Shown: in pieces, positions 16,618 through 24,215 of the stretch
Layout: each line of letters begins with the position of its first letter
Numbering within the stretch: position 1 is the stretch's first letter
Assembly: GCA_913050015.1 (NCBI GenBank)
Contig: CAJXAZ010000004.1
Coordinates: 1-39,052, forward strand
Reading direction: 5' to 3'
DNA length: 39,052 nucleotides
Origin: an uncultured Gammaproteobacteria bacterium
Lineage (GTDB): Bacteria; Pseudomonadota; Gammaproteobacteria; Magnimaribacterales; D2472
Program-made: the position numbers and the translations under genes
The notes under the pieces: generated by a model
Told to the model about the DNA's origin: nothing
Database searches by the model: none
What the model saw: the letters and a program-made list of their open reading frames with translations, nothing else

Positions 16618-18900
16618 CTAGAATTTAAGTCTGAATTTAATAGAGAAAAGCTCATCGCTCGGATTCTGCCAAGGACTTTTTAAAATACTCGACGTACCTC
16701 TATCAGTCTCGTCATTATAATCATCACCACCTTTTGAATAGACTACAAATAGGTATGAGAGAGGAGCTATTTCGTACTTATATCTTAATTGGAATGAAGC
16801 AATACCATTGGTGAATGACTTAACTTCATTATTGCTCTGTCTTAAATAACCATTAGTATCCGATACAAGGCTTCTAGGATTATCAGCTTGCAATGCTACA
16901 AATTGACTCTTTACTCTAATTTCATGCTTATTGCCTTTAAACCAGTTCATATCTATTGAAATAGTTTTTTGTGAAAGGTCATATGTTGCTAGATTGTTGC
17001 TATCTATCCAATTTAACCATTCACTTTCTTCTTTAATCTTAAATTGAGTGTTAATTTTTATGAAATCATTTGGAAAAAAAGATCCAGCAATTTTAAAGAA
17101 TTTTTTATGGTTCCCTTTGGAATCCCATGTATCGTATTTATCCGATCTATCAAAGCTAACCCTCCAATCGTACGTCCAAAATTTATAGTTTATTGCTTCA
17201 TAATCAGCTGTAATACTAATTTTATTTTTTACTTTTACATATGAATAGATTTCATCTTTTCTTGTAATGGTTGTATTTTTCCCCGACGACTTAAACCCAA
17301 AATCTAACTTAACTGCTGATGTATCTTTAAATGCAATTTCATTTCTTTGGTCAATACGTATTGGATTTGAATTGCCCTTAGTATCAGAATCATAATTTAC
17401 ATCTATGCCGCTATCTATTTGCTCAAGAATTGACGATTCATCAAAATCTATTTTTTTAATATCTGCACCAAGGCCAATATGAAACCAATCATTTCTTTGG
17501 AGATAACCAAAATCGTTTAGCTGAAAATCATCTTCAAAATAAAGAATACTTCCAGATGTTTTGGAGTATTTAGTTGGCTGATAAACAAATTGTGTTCTAA
17601 ACCCTAAACCAGATTGATCTTCTTTTTCTGATGCTAGTAAATCTGTATAAAGCTTTAACTTGTCAGATTTAACTTGAATATAATCAAAAACATTTACAGT
17701 ACTGGTGGTGTTAGTAAAGTTATCTATAACCTGAGTCACCATATAGCCAATTGTCTTATCATCTTTTTTAGTTCTTGCTCTAAAAGCGTAATAGTCTTTT
17801 CCTAATGAGTATGCTTCGTCCTTTTCTTGTGCGACAAAGAAGCCAACTTCATTATTATTTTTTTTCTGTGTGAATCTTAATGCGAAGTCTATATCAGAAT
17901 AATTCTTTCTAGATTCATTACAATCTGATTCATCTTGCTCTAATGCACAATCATATCCAGGGGCAGAGCCGATCCTTCTAGTATTTATAACAGAGTATCT
18001 ATCGTAATTACTGACATTAAATAAGGATTGATTTTCTGCAAAAAAAGCTCTCTTTTCAGAATAAAATGTTTCTTGAGCTGAAAAATTGATCACCACATCA
18101 TCGCTTTCAGCCTGTCCAAAATCTGGATCAATAGCTAAATTGACTTGCTGACCTTTTCCAGTGCTATAAAAAATCTCCGCACCAACTTTACTTTCTTCAA
18201 CCTTAGTTACAGTATTGGTATTCGCGGATAAGTAGGGAAAGAAATCTAATTTAGATTTTGTAAAGTTATCAATTTCTAACGTATCTAATTCTTCAAAATA
18301 ATCTGCTCGCATGGCCATCGTTCCTGCACTACTTAACCAAGACTGATCTTTTGCAATATACCTTAAGGCAGAGTACTTAATTTTTCTTTTAGTACCTTCT
18401 GGTTGATTCATCAATACCATATCCCATGGTAGATAAATTTCTGAAACCCAATAACCTTCATATTGTCTAGTTTTTGCTATCCAATCTCCATCCCAGTCAG
18501 TCTTAAAGCCACCTGATTGAACTTTAATAGCATCAAATAAAGAATCAGCTAAAGAGACTGCAATAATATATGCTTTTGAGCCATCGCCATCAAAATCAAT
18601 ATTAATGGAGTTTTTTTCACTAATTGAAGTCATCTCATCTCGCATTGATTTTCTTGAGAGCATAGAATCTGTATCTTGATAATTTTTAAAACCAACATAG
18701 ATACCATCTTTATTAGAAAAGATTAAGGCTATTGTTCTTTCAGACTCTTCTCTTTCTTTAAGAGTGTAGGGAGAAACTTCGTAAAACCTATCAATAACTT
18801 GCGCATTATCCCATTCCGGCTCATCTAGAGAGCCATCTATACTTACAACCTCGGATAGAAGAGGGAAGGAGGCAAGCAGGATGTATAGGTATTTAATCAT
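16618..18900 (-). CDS. DUF5916 family outer-membrane protein with CBM9-like N-terminal domain
   Basis: This is a 760-residue exported protein. After a signal peptide (about 1-17) comes a carbohydrate-binding-family-9-like beta domain that opens IDGSLDEPEWDNAQVID. The rest is a long DUF5916 region of alternating aromatic-rich strands, which predicts an outer-membrane beta-barrel. The C-terminus is IKFRLKF, with the terminal phenylalanine typical of barrel proteins handled by the Bam complex. The midsection has FSAQETFYSEKRAFFAENQ, typical of the family. Its substrate is unknown. No TonB box or neighbouring transport or polysaccharide gene was found. It converges on ilvA with a 4-base gap. Confidence 0.8.
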   Translation of the reverse strand: MIKYLYILLASFPLLSEVVSIDGSLDEPEWDNAQVIDRFYEVSPYTLKEREESERTIALIFSNKDGIYVGFKNYQDTDSMLSRKSMRDEMTSISEKNSINIDFDGDGSKAYIIAVSLADSLFDAIKVQSGGFKTDWDGDWIAKTRQYEGYWVSEIYLPWDMVLMNQPEGTKRKIKYSALRYIAKDQSWLSSAGTMAMRADYFEELDTLEIDNFTKSKLDFFPYLSANTNTVTKVEESKVGAEIFYSTGKGQQVNLAIDPDFGQAESDDVVINFSAQETFYSEKRAFFAENQSLFNVSNYDRYSVINTRRIGSAPGYDCALEQDESDCNESRKNYSDIDFALRFTQKKNNNEVGFFVAQEKDEAYSLGKDYYAFRARTKKDDKTIGYMVTQVIDNFTNTTSTVNVFDYIQVKSDKLKLYTDLLASEKEDQSGLGFRTQFVYQPTKYSKTSGSILYFEDDFQLNDFGYLQRNDWFHIGLGADIKKIDFDESSILEQIDSGIDVNYDSDTKGNSNPIRIDQRNEIAFKDTSAVKLDFGFKSSGKNTTITRKDEIYSYVKVKNKISITADYEAINYKFWTYDWRVSFDRSDKYDTWDSKGNHKKFFKIAGSFFPNDFIKINTQFKIKEESEWLNWIDSNNLATYDLSQKTISIDMNWFKGNKHEIRVKSQFVALQADNPRSLVSDTNGYLRQSNNEVKSFTNGIASFQLRYKYEIAPLSYLFVVYSKGGDDYNDETDRGTSSILKSPWQNPSDELFSIKFRLKF

Positions 18901-18930
18901 TATGTTTTAAAGAAACTATTTTATAGATTT

Positions 18931-19497
18931 CTAATATATATGTATATCAGTTTCTGTGATGACTATGTCATATTTTAAATCATGCTCTTCTCCATAAGCT
19001 TCGTCTGCTACTTGGTATTCATAACCAAGACCAACCAGGAGGGGGCGTTTAGTTAAATCTTCTATATTTTCAAGAGCCCTATCAAAATACCCAGAGCCAT
19101 AGCCCAATCTCAAACCGTTTGCATCAACTCCGACAAATGGAATGATCATTACATCAAACTCAGAAGCATTAAGGTAATTCTCATTTACAGCCTCGCTGAT
19201 CCCATATTTATTTTTTTTCATACACGAAGTCTCTTCTAGAAGATTAAAGCGCATATTTCTATCAGGAAGAATCTTAGGAAGATAAATATTTTTTGAGGTT
19301 TTGTTTAACTCTTTTAAGATCCTATCTAATCTAACCTCTCTCCTAAAAGGAGAATACAAAAGTACATTTTTTATATGAGAAATATCAAGAGTTTCCAATG
19401 CTACAACTTGAATAGTTTTATTTGAATTAGAAATGAACTCTTCAGGCAAAGCATGCCCCTGCTCCAAGAGTGATTTTCTAATTTTATTTTTCACCAT
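18931..19497 (-). CDS. fau: 5-formyltetrahydrofolate cyclo-ligase
   Basis: This enzyme (YgfA/Fau) converts 5-formyl-THF to 5,10-methenyl-THF using ATP. Its signature LRLGYGSGYFDRALEN, with the upstream basic PFRREVRLDRIL and KIRKSLLEQ at the N-terminus, fits the family. I set the start at the ATG at 19497 (MVKNKIRK), 188 residues; a longer reading from 19518 would run into the 3' end of 6S RNA. The gene lies about 13 bases after the predicted 6S RNA end, as in E. coli where ssrS and ygfA are co-transcribed. Confidence 0.93.
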   Translation of the reverse strand: MVKNKIRKSLLEQGHALPEEFISNSNKTIQVVALETLDISHIKNVLLYSPFRREVRLDRILKELNKTSKNIYLPKILPDRNMRFNLLEETSCMKKNKYGISEAVNENYLNASEFDVMIIPFVGVDANGLRLGYGSGYFDRALENIEDLTKRPLLVGLGYEYQVADEAYGEEHDLKYDIVITETDIHIY

Positions 19498-19509
19498 AAA
19501 TTGTGCCGA

Positions 19510-19688
19510 GGCTAACAAACCAAATCACCGCCATGTGCCATACCTGAACCGAAAGGTCAGGTGGCGAATTTCATATCAGATCAGGCTTCCCTAATTAGGT
19601 ACTGCACAACAATGATAGAGGAATATCACCTATTTTATATTATCGGTTCAAATTTTATAAACACATTAGCGAATGAACCAGAATGTTC
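19510..19688 (-). ncRNA. ssrS: 6S RNA
   Basis: 6S RNA mimics an open promoter and traps sigma-70 RNA polymerase in stationary phase. Position alone is telling: between zapA and fau. The minus-strand sequence shares with E. coli 6S the GAACCGATA segment (E. coli GAGCCGATA), GGGAAGCCT (E. coli GAGAAGCCT), and a hairpin CACCTGACCTTTCGGTTCAGG matching CACCTTGAACC...GGTTCAAGG, then ATGGCGG. The ends can pair: AACA near 19686 with TGTT near 19514, TCAT-T-CGC with GCG-GTGA, and ATGTG with CACAT. The predicted length of about 178 is close to the E. coli 184. Ends are approximate. Confidence 0.85.
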
Positions 19689-19692
19689 GAAA

Positions 19693-19721
19693 AGTATAGA
19701 ATAGTTGTATTACAAGTGGAA
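19693..19721 (-). promoter_or_regulatory. promoter of 6S RNA
   Basis: On the minus strand TTCCAC (19716-19721) and TATACT (19693-19698) are 17 bases apart. This would start transcription near 19686-19687, matching the 5' end inferred from end-pairing of the RNA. The -35 box overlaps the last bases before the zapA stop codon at 19724. Confidence 0.5.
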
Positions 19722-19723
19722 GT

Positions 19724-19990
19724 TTATTTTTCTAAAATAGCTTCTATTTTGGTTATTAGCGGTAATAAGTCTGCTGAATCTGCCGATTCAGACAGAGAAG
19801 GGTTTGATAATAATTTATTCGCAAAGCTTAGACCAACAATTACCAGTGCATTATTCTTATCGCCGATAGCATCAAGCTCATTGTTAAGATAATTTGCTGC
19901 TTCAATAAGCTGATTCTTTTCCTCGGCGGGACAGGAGAGAGTAAGATCTCTTCCAAATATTCTTAAAGATAGTGTTTCCATTTCACTCAT
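19724..19990 (-). CDS. zapA: cell division protein ZapA
   Basis: ZapA binds and bundles FtsZ filaments at the Z-ring. The 88-residue protein has the family start SLRIFGRDLTLSCPAEEKNQLIEAA cut into a beta-hairpin (LSLRIFGRDLTLSC) and a helical part (LIEAANYLNNEL), then a predicted coiled coil with VIVGLSFANKLL. Two starts are possible, ATG at 19990 or ATG at 19981 three codons later; the first overlaps the upstream ZapB-like gene by 8 bases. Upstream of ssrS and fau, as in E. coli. Confidence 0.9.
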   Translation of the reverse strand: MSEMETLSLRIFGRDLTLSCPAEEKNQLIEAANYLNNELDAIGDKNNALVIVGLSFANKLLSNPSLSESADSADLLPLITKIEAILEK

Positions 19991-20189
19991 CAGAAACCTT
20001 TGTTGTTAATATTTCTATTTGATTTTTCAGTTCAGAAATTTCCTTGCTTTGGATAATTTTATTTTGCTTCCAATCTCTTTCTCTTCCAACATAAGAATTA
20101 ATAATACCTTTCTGTTCGTCAAAGCGCTTAATTAATAGATCTATTCTCTCTTTAAGGATTTCTATATTTGAACTCGTATTATCTGACAT
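19983..20189 (-). CDS. small coiled-coil protein, TIGR02449/ZapB-like
   Basis: This 68-residue highly charged protein is almost entirely predicted coiled coil (ILKERIDLLIKRFDEQKG, then SKEISELKNQIEILTTKV). Proteins of the TIGR02449 type sit directly upstream of zapA in many gammaproteobacteria and resemble ZapB, the FtsZ-ring partner of ZapA. The call rests on size, coiled-coil character and position, since such sequences carry few diagnostic residues. It is divergent from pepP, with 64 bases between starts, and overlaps zapA. Confidence 0.75.
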   Translation of the reverse strand: MSDNTSSNIEILKERIDLLIKRFDEQKGIINSYVGRERDWKQNKIIQSKEISELKNQIEILTTKVSDE

Positions 20190-20253
20190 TCTATAAGTTT
20201 AATTGCACATCAATCAATTGGAAAGTTTCTTTAATAAAAGAGTAAAATAAACT

Positions 20254-21549
20254 ATGGATAAATCAATATATAAAAACCGAAGAAATTCTTTAAAAAACAA
20301 ACTGCCAAAGAACTCAGCATTAATTATTCCTGGAGCTGATCTCCAATATAGAAATGCAGATTCATCTTATGCGCTTAGACAAGAAAGTAGCTTTTATTAC
20401 TTTTCAGGATTTTCTGAGCCCTCATCAGTCATGGTGTTAATAAACTCAGGAGAGAAGATAGAATCCCTAATTTTTGTTCCAGAGAAAGATAAACTTAAAG
20501 AAATATGGGACGGGTACAGAGCTGGGCCTATTGGCGCTGTTGAAGAATATCTCTTTGATCAGGGGTTTGAAAATAATAAAATTGATGAGTTAATGCCAGA
20601 AGCACTCCAAGGCCTAGAAAAAGTTTTTTACTCTATTGGTAAAAAAAGTGGCTTTGATCAAAAGGTTATTGATTGGACTTGTGCTGCTAATTCTAAAGAC
20701 AGACATAGTAATTCAATAGATATCATGGATGGTTCTTCTTTAGTTGGGAATATGAGGTTAATCAAGGATGAGCATGAGATCAATATTATGAAGAAGGCAT
20801 GTGATATATCAGCTGAGTCTTACATCGATGTTATGAAATCTATAAAACCAGGCGATAACGAGCAAGGTGTAGAGGCATTATTTTTATATGAATTCGCTAA
20901 AAGAGGAGGTCGTTTTCCGGCTTACACTCCGATAGTTGCTGGTGGTGAGAGTGCTTGCGTTCTTCACTATATTGAAAATGATAAAGACTTAAAGGGATCT
21001 GATCTTATTTTAGTAGATGCAGGTTGTGAATATCAAATGTACGCTTCTGATATAACCAGAACATTCCCGGTTGGTGGCAAGTTTTCAAAAGAACAACTAG
21101 ATATCTATAACGTAGTTTTAAAGGCAAACCTTGCAGCAATTGATGCAGTTAAATCAGGCAATAGCATTATGGAGCCTCAGCTAATTTCTGAAAAAGTTAT
21201 AACCGAAGGTTTAGTAGAGCTAGGTATTTTATCTGGTGATGTTGATACTCTTCATAAAGAAGGTGCGTTTAAAAATTTCTATATGCATAAGATAGGTCAT
21301 TGGTTGGGTATGGATGTTCATGATGTTGGTGACTATATGGAAGATGATGATTTCATGAAGTTCAAACCTGGAATGGTCACAACTATTGAACCCGGTATAT
21401 ATATAAGCAGCACAATGGATGTAGATGATAAATGGAAAGGTATTGGCGTAAGAATAGAGGATGACATACTTGTAACCGAGTCTGGGAATCTGAACTTAAC
21501 CGCCAAGGTCCCATCAAATCCTCAAGAGATAGAAGCTTTAATGGCATAA
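20254..21549 (+). CDS. pepP: Xaa-Pro aminopeptidase
   Basis: PepP is a dimetal peptidase of the M24 'pita-bread' fold that removes N-terminal residues preceding proline. The metal ligands are visible: LVDAGCEYQMYASDITRTF (two Asp), HKIGHWLGMDVHDVG (His), TTIEPGIYI (Glu) and VRIEDDILVT (Glu). The N-terminal non-catalytic domain with FYYFSGFSEPSSV is typical. It has 431 residues (E. coli 441). A ygfB homologue, found upstream of pepP in E. coli, is absent. ubiH begins 4 bases after the stop. Confidence 0.96.
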   Translation: MDKSIYKNRRNSLKNKLPKNSALIIPGADLQYRNADSSYALRQESSFYYFSGFSEPSSVMVLINSGEKIESLIFVPEKDKLKEIWDGYRAGPIGAVEEYLFDQGFENNKIDELMPEALQGLEKVFYSIGKKSGFDQKVIDWTCAANSKDRHSNSIDIMDGSSLVGNMRLIKDEHEINIMKKACDISAESYIDVMKSIKPGDNEQGVEALFLYEFAKRGGRFPAYTPIVAGGESACVLHYIENDKDLKGSDLILVDAGCEYQMYASDITRTFPVGGKFSKEQLDIYNVVLKANLAAIDAVKSGNSIMEPQLISEKVITEGLVELGILSGDVDTLHKEGAFKNFYMHKIGHWLGMDVHDVGDYMEDDDFMKFKPGMVTTIEPGIYISSTMDVDDKWKGIGVRIEDDILVTESGNLNLTAKVPSNPQEIEALMA

Positions 21550-21553
21550 ATTT

Positions 21554-22714
21554 ATGAATGCTCCGATAACTATTTCTGGCGGCGGAATCATAGGCAATTA
21601 TATTTCTCTAAGATTGAAAAAGAGCCATATAAAATCTCTTATTATAGAAAAATTAGAAGATCCCCAGGCCTTGCATGAGGGCATAAGAACTTTAACCCTT
21701 AACAATCACTCAATGGCAATGCTAAAGGCAGTAGGACTAAGCATAGAAGCTGCAAATGTTAATAAAATTGAAGTTCTAGACGGTGAAGGAACTGGTAATA
21801 TTCAATTTTCTTCAGAAGATATCAGTGAAGAGAGTCTTTCCCATGTAGTCTTATTTAACGACTTGAGAAATGAGCTTCTTGGTATGTGCAGGGATGAGAC
21901 TATCTTTAGTAATGAAATTCAATCAATACAAAACTTAAATCAAGAATCTGATCCAGAGGTCATTCTTAAAGATGGCACGAGCATTAAGACAAAAATTATT
22001 GCCGGATGTGATGGAAGAAATTCTAATGTTGCTAAAATTGTCTCTTTACCAAATAGTTACAGTGAATATGAGCAAACAGCTTTAACATTTATAGTTGATG
22101 TTAAGGGCGCTGATCAATCGACAGCTTATCAAGTCTTTTCTGATCGAGGGATATTTGCCCTCATGCCTATGCCAAAGAAAGATTCTATAACTAATAGATA
22201 TACCGTTGTCTGGTCTATTAAAAATTCTGAATTAAATAATCAGGATGCAGCAGAGTACATAAAAGATAACTTATCTTATTTCGAGTCAAAGCTTAAAGTG
22301 AGTCTTGCTCTCGATTCAGAGATTTTACAATTCGGATTATCGAATCATCATTTCAAAAACTACATTAGTGGTCCGGTTGTTCTCATTGGGGATGCGGCCC
22401 ATTCCATTCATCCCTTAGCAGGTCAAGGAATTAATATAGGTCTCGCAGACGCAGATATTTTTTGTGAAGAAATCATTAAGGCTTATGAAAAAGGGATTTC
22501 GATTAACGAAAAGACTGTGCTAAAAAAATATGAGATAAGAAGAAAGGGAATGAACTTGCTGATGCTGAAATCTATGGATTTCTTTGTTAATACTTTTAAT
22601 AGTGAAAATCTTTATTTAAGACTTTTAAGAAATTGGGGCTTGAAATCAGTTAATAAGACAATGTTCATCAAGGCATTTTTTATAAAACATGCCTCTGGAT
22701 TTAATAGAATTTAA
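21554..22714 (+). CDS. ubiH: UbiH/UbiF/COQ6-family FAD-dependent ubiquinone hydroxylase
   Basis: This aromatic-ring monooxygenase adds a hydroxyl group during ubiquinone synthesis. The protein (386 residues) has an N-terminal dinucleotide-binding SGGGIIGNYISLRL, the DG motif AGCDGRNSNVAKI, and the FAD-ribityl motif VVLIGDAAHSIHPLAGQG. Its place after pepP matches ubiH in E. coli. There, a second hydroxylase (ubiI) follows; here the next gene is rpmB on the other strand. The exact ring position cannot be read from sequence, so UbiH is a positional call within the family. Confidence 0.87.
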   Translation: MNAPITISGGGIIGNYISLRLKKSHIKSLIIEKLEDPQALHEGIRTLTLNNHSMAMLKAVGLSIEAANVNKIEVLDGEGTGNIQFSSEDISEESLSHVVLFNDLRNELLGMCRDETIFSNEIQSIQNLNQESDPEVILKDGTSIKTKIIAGCDGRNSNVAKIVSLPNSYSEYEQTALTFIVDVKGADQSTAYQVFSDRGIFALMPMPKKDSITNRYTVVWSIKNSELNNQDAAEYIKDNLSYFESKLKVSLALDSEILQFGLSNHHFKNYISGPVVLIGDAAHSIHPLAGQGINIGLADADIFCEEIIKAYEKGISINEKTVLKKYEIRRKGMNLLMLKSMDFFVNTFNSENLYLRLLRNWGLKSVNKTMFIKAFFIKHASGFNRI

Positions 22715-22715
22715 A

Positions 22716-22952
22716 TTAAACTTTTTGGCCTTTGGCTCTCATTTCTCTGAGAACTTCACTAATACCTTTTTTGTCTATGATTCTCATGCCTTTGGCTGAA
22801 ACCTTTAGATTTACAAACTTATTTTCTGATTCTACCCAGAATTTATGCGTGTGTAGGTTGGGAAAAAACTTTCTTTTTGTTCTGTTATTAGCATGAGAAA
22901 CATTGTTCCCAGACTGTGGTATCTTACCTGTTACTTGACATATTTTACTCAT
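22716..22952 (-). CDS. rpmB: 50S ribosomal protein L28
   Basis: The 78-residue protein begins MSKICQVTGKIPQSGNNVSH and contains NRTKRKFFPNLH, both signatures of L28, with a C-terminal helix LREMRAKGQKV. Length matches E. coli (78). In most gammaproteobacteria rpmG (L33) follows directly, but here the next bases are the antisense of ubiH, one base from the L28 stop. The likely promoter lies only a few bases upstream of the ATG and no Shine-Dalgarno sequence is evident. Confidence 0.97.
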   Translation of the reverse strand: MSKICQVTGKIPQSGNNVSHANNRTKRKFFPNLHTHKFWVESENKFVNLKVSAKGMRIIDKKGISEVLREMRAKGQKV

Positions 22953-22961
22953 AGTCCGAGG

Positions 22962-22990
22962 ATTTTATAGAACCCTGACCGACTTATCAA
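22962..22990 (-). promoter_or_regulatory. promoter of rpmB
   Basis: On the minus strand TTGATA (22985-22990) and TAAAAT (22962-22967) are spaced by 17 bases. Transcription would begin near 22955-22956, only three or four bases before the rpmB ATG at 22952, so the mRNA may be leaderless or nearly so. Confidence 0.48.
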
Positions 22991-22997
22991 CACTATT

Positions 22998-23492
22998 ATG
23001 AAACAAATTTTTCTACTTAGGCATGCCAAGTCAGATTGGGACAACCTTAATCAGCAAGATTTTGATAGACCTCTAGCGAAAAGGGGTATAAAAGACGCTA
23101 ATTTAATGTCTCAACACATCAAAGAAAAACATTATTTAATAGATAAGGTTTTATGTAGCAGCGCCGAACGAACCAAGCAAACTTTTGATATTTGCTCAGA
23201 CGGATTTAATTTCCCCATTAACAATGCTATTTATTCAGAAGATCTATATTTTGGAAAATGTGATGCCATTATAAATTATATTCGAAATCTAGATGAGGAC
23301 CTGTCCTCTATTTTAATTATTGGACACAACCCAACAATGCATCTTTTATTAGAAAGTTTGTCAGATGAAAGCATAAAAAAATTTCCGACATGCTCCTTAG
23401 CGGAAATTAATATAGAAAATACATGGAAAGACTTATCTTTAAAAAAATGTAAGTTAAAATCATTTATCAAACCCAAGGAGCTTAAATCTTGA
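22998..23492 (+). CDS. sixA: phosphohistidine phosphatase SixA-like
   Basis: This is a histidine-phosphatase-superfamily protein of 164 residues (E. coli SixA 161). The catalytic motif LLRHAKSDW opens the protein, and the second histidine lies in IIGHNPTMHLLLESL. SixA dephosphorylates HPt domains and, in E. coli, NPr of the nitrogen phosphotransferase system. The conserved LAKRGIKDANLM and LCSSAERTKQT are also typical. Its stop overlaps the TTG start of dut as TTGA. The partner protein cannot be inferred here. Confidence 0.88.
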   Translation: MKQIFLLRHAKSDWDNLNQQDFDRPLAKRGIKDANLMSQHIKEKHYLIDKVLCSSAERTKQTFDICSDGFNFPINNAIYSEDLYFGKCDAIINYIRNLDEDLSSILIIGHNPTMHLLLESLSDESIKKFPTCSLAEINIENTWKDLSLKKCKLKSFIKPKELKS

Positions 23493-23944
23493 AAGACATA
23501 AAAATTAAAATTATTAATCCTTTGATGGGTTCCTCTATTCCGCTTCCTGAATATGAAACTCCAGGTTCAGCAGGGCTGGATCTTAGGGCATGCATAGCCG
23601 ATAAAATCATACTTAAGGCTGGCTTATCTCAATTAATACCCATAGGATTTGCTATGTATTTAGAGGATAAAGAGCTTGCAGCTCTAGTAATTCCTAGATC
23701 AGGCCTAGGGTCAAAGCATGGAATAGTATTGGGTAATCTAGTTGGTTTAATTGATTCAGATTACCAAGGTGAGCTAATGGTTCCAGCTTGGAATAGATCT
23801 GATAACGATTTTGAAATTAATCCAGGAGACAGAATAGCGCAAATGATTATTGTTCCAGTTATTCAGGCTAAATTTAATATAGTTGATGAGTTTGATAAAA
23901 CTCAAAGAGGAGAAAAGGGCTTTGGGAGTTCTGGAATAAATTGA
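23489..23944 (+). CDS. dut: dUTP diphosphatase
   Basis: Dut hydrolyses dUTP to dUMP, keeping uracil out of DNA and feeding thymidylate synthesis. All five trimeric-dUTPase motifs are present: GSAGLDLRA, PRSGLG, GLIDSDYQGEL, RIAQMIIVPV and RGEKGFGSSG. It has 151 residues, as in E. coli. The TTG start is supported by AAGGAG eight bases upstream, and the TTGA overlap with the sixA stop suggests coupled translation. It ends five bases from the rpmE stop on the other strand. Confidence 0.97.
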   Translation: MKDIKIKIINPLMGSSIPLPEYETPGSAGLDLRACIADKIILKAGLSQLIPIGFAMYLEDKELAALVIPRSGLGSKHGIVLGNLVGLIDSDYQGELMVPAWNRSDNDFEINPGDRIAQMIIVPVIQAKFNIVDEFDKTQRGEKGFGSSGIN

Positions 23945-23960
23945 TTAATTTATTTCTTTT
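23935..23960. terminator. AT-rich convergent terminator candidate, dut/rpmE
   Basis: AATAAATT (23935-23942) and AATTTATT (23947-23954) form a perfect eight-pair stem with loop GATT, followed on the plus strand by TTTCTTTTT-like sequence. It spans both stop codons. The stem has only A-T pairs, so it is a weak candidate. Confidence 0.33.
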
Positions 23961-24156
23961 TACCAAATCTTTCTTCAAACTTCTGAACTCTTCCACCTGT
24001 GTCAATAATCTTTTGCTTTCCAGTATAGAAAGGGTGACATGCTGAACAGATATCTAAAGACAAATCTTCAGTCATGGTACTCATAACAGTGAAGTTGTTA
24101 CCACAACTACAAACAGCTTTAGTTTCAGAATATTGAGGATGTATATCTTTTTTCAT
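23950..24156 (-). CDS. rpmE: 50S ribosomal protein L31 (zinc-binding form)
   Basis: L31 begins MKKDIHPQYSETKAVCSCGN and continues to CSACHPFYTGKQKI; the four cysteines in CSC and CSAC are the zinc ligands of the C+ form. That form is replaced by a zinc-free paralogue under zinc limitation in many bacteria. I start at the ATG at 24156, giving 68 residues; the frame is open further upstream but the extension has no L31 similarity. It is divergent from priA, as in E. coli. Confidence 0.96.
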   Translation of the reverse strand: MKKDIHPQYSETKAVCSCGNNFTVMSTMTEDLSLDICSACHPFYTGKQKIIDTGGRVQKFEERFGKKK

Positions 24157-24215
24157 AATAAAATCAAAATTTGGGTGAGAACTATAACAAAAAAACCCCT
24201 CTTTACAATCAAAAA

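Noticed and set aside
16608..16630. ATTCTAGAAT palindrome between ilvA and the DUF5916 gene as a terminator
   Set aside because: The repeat is short, all but two pairs are A-T, and no T-run follows in either direction.
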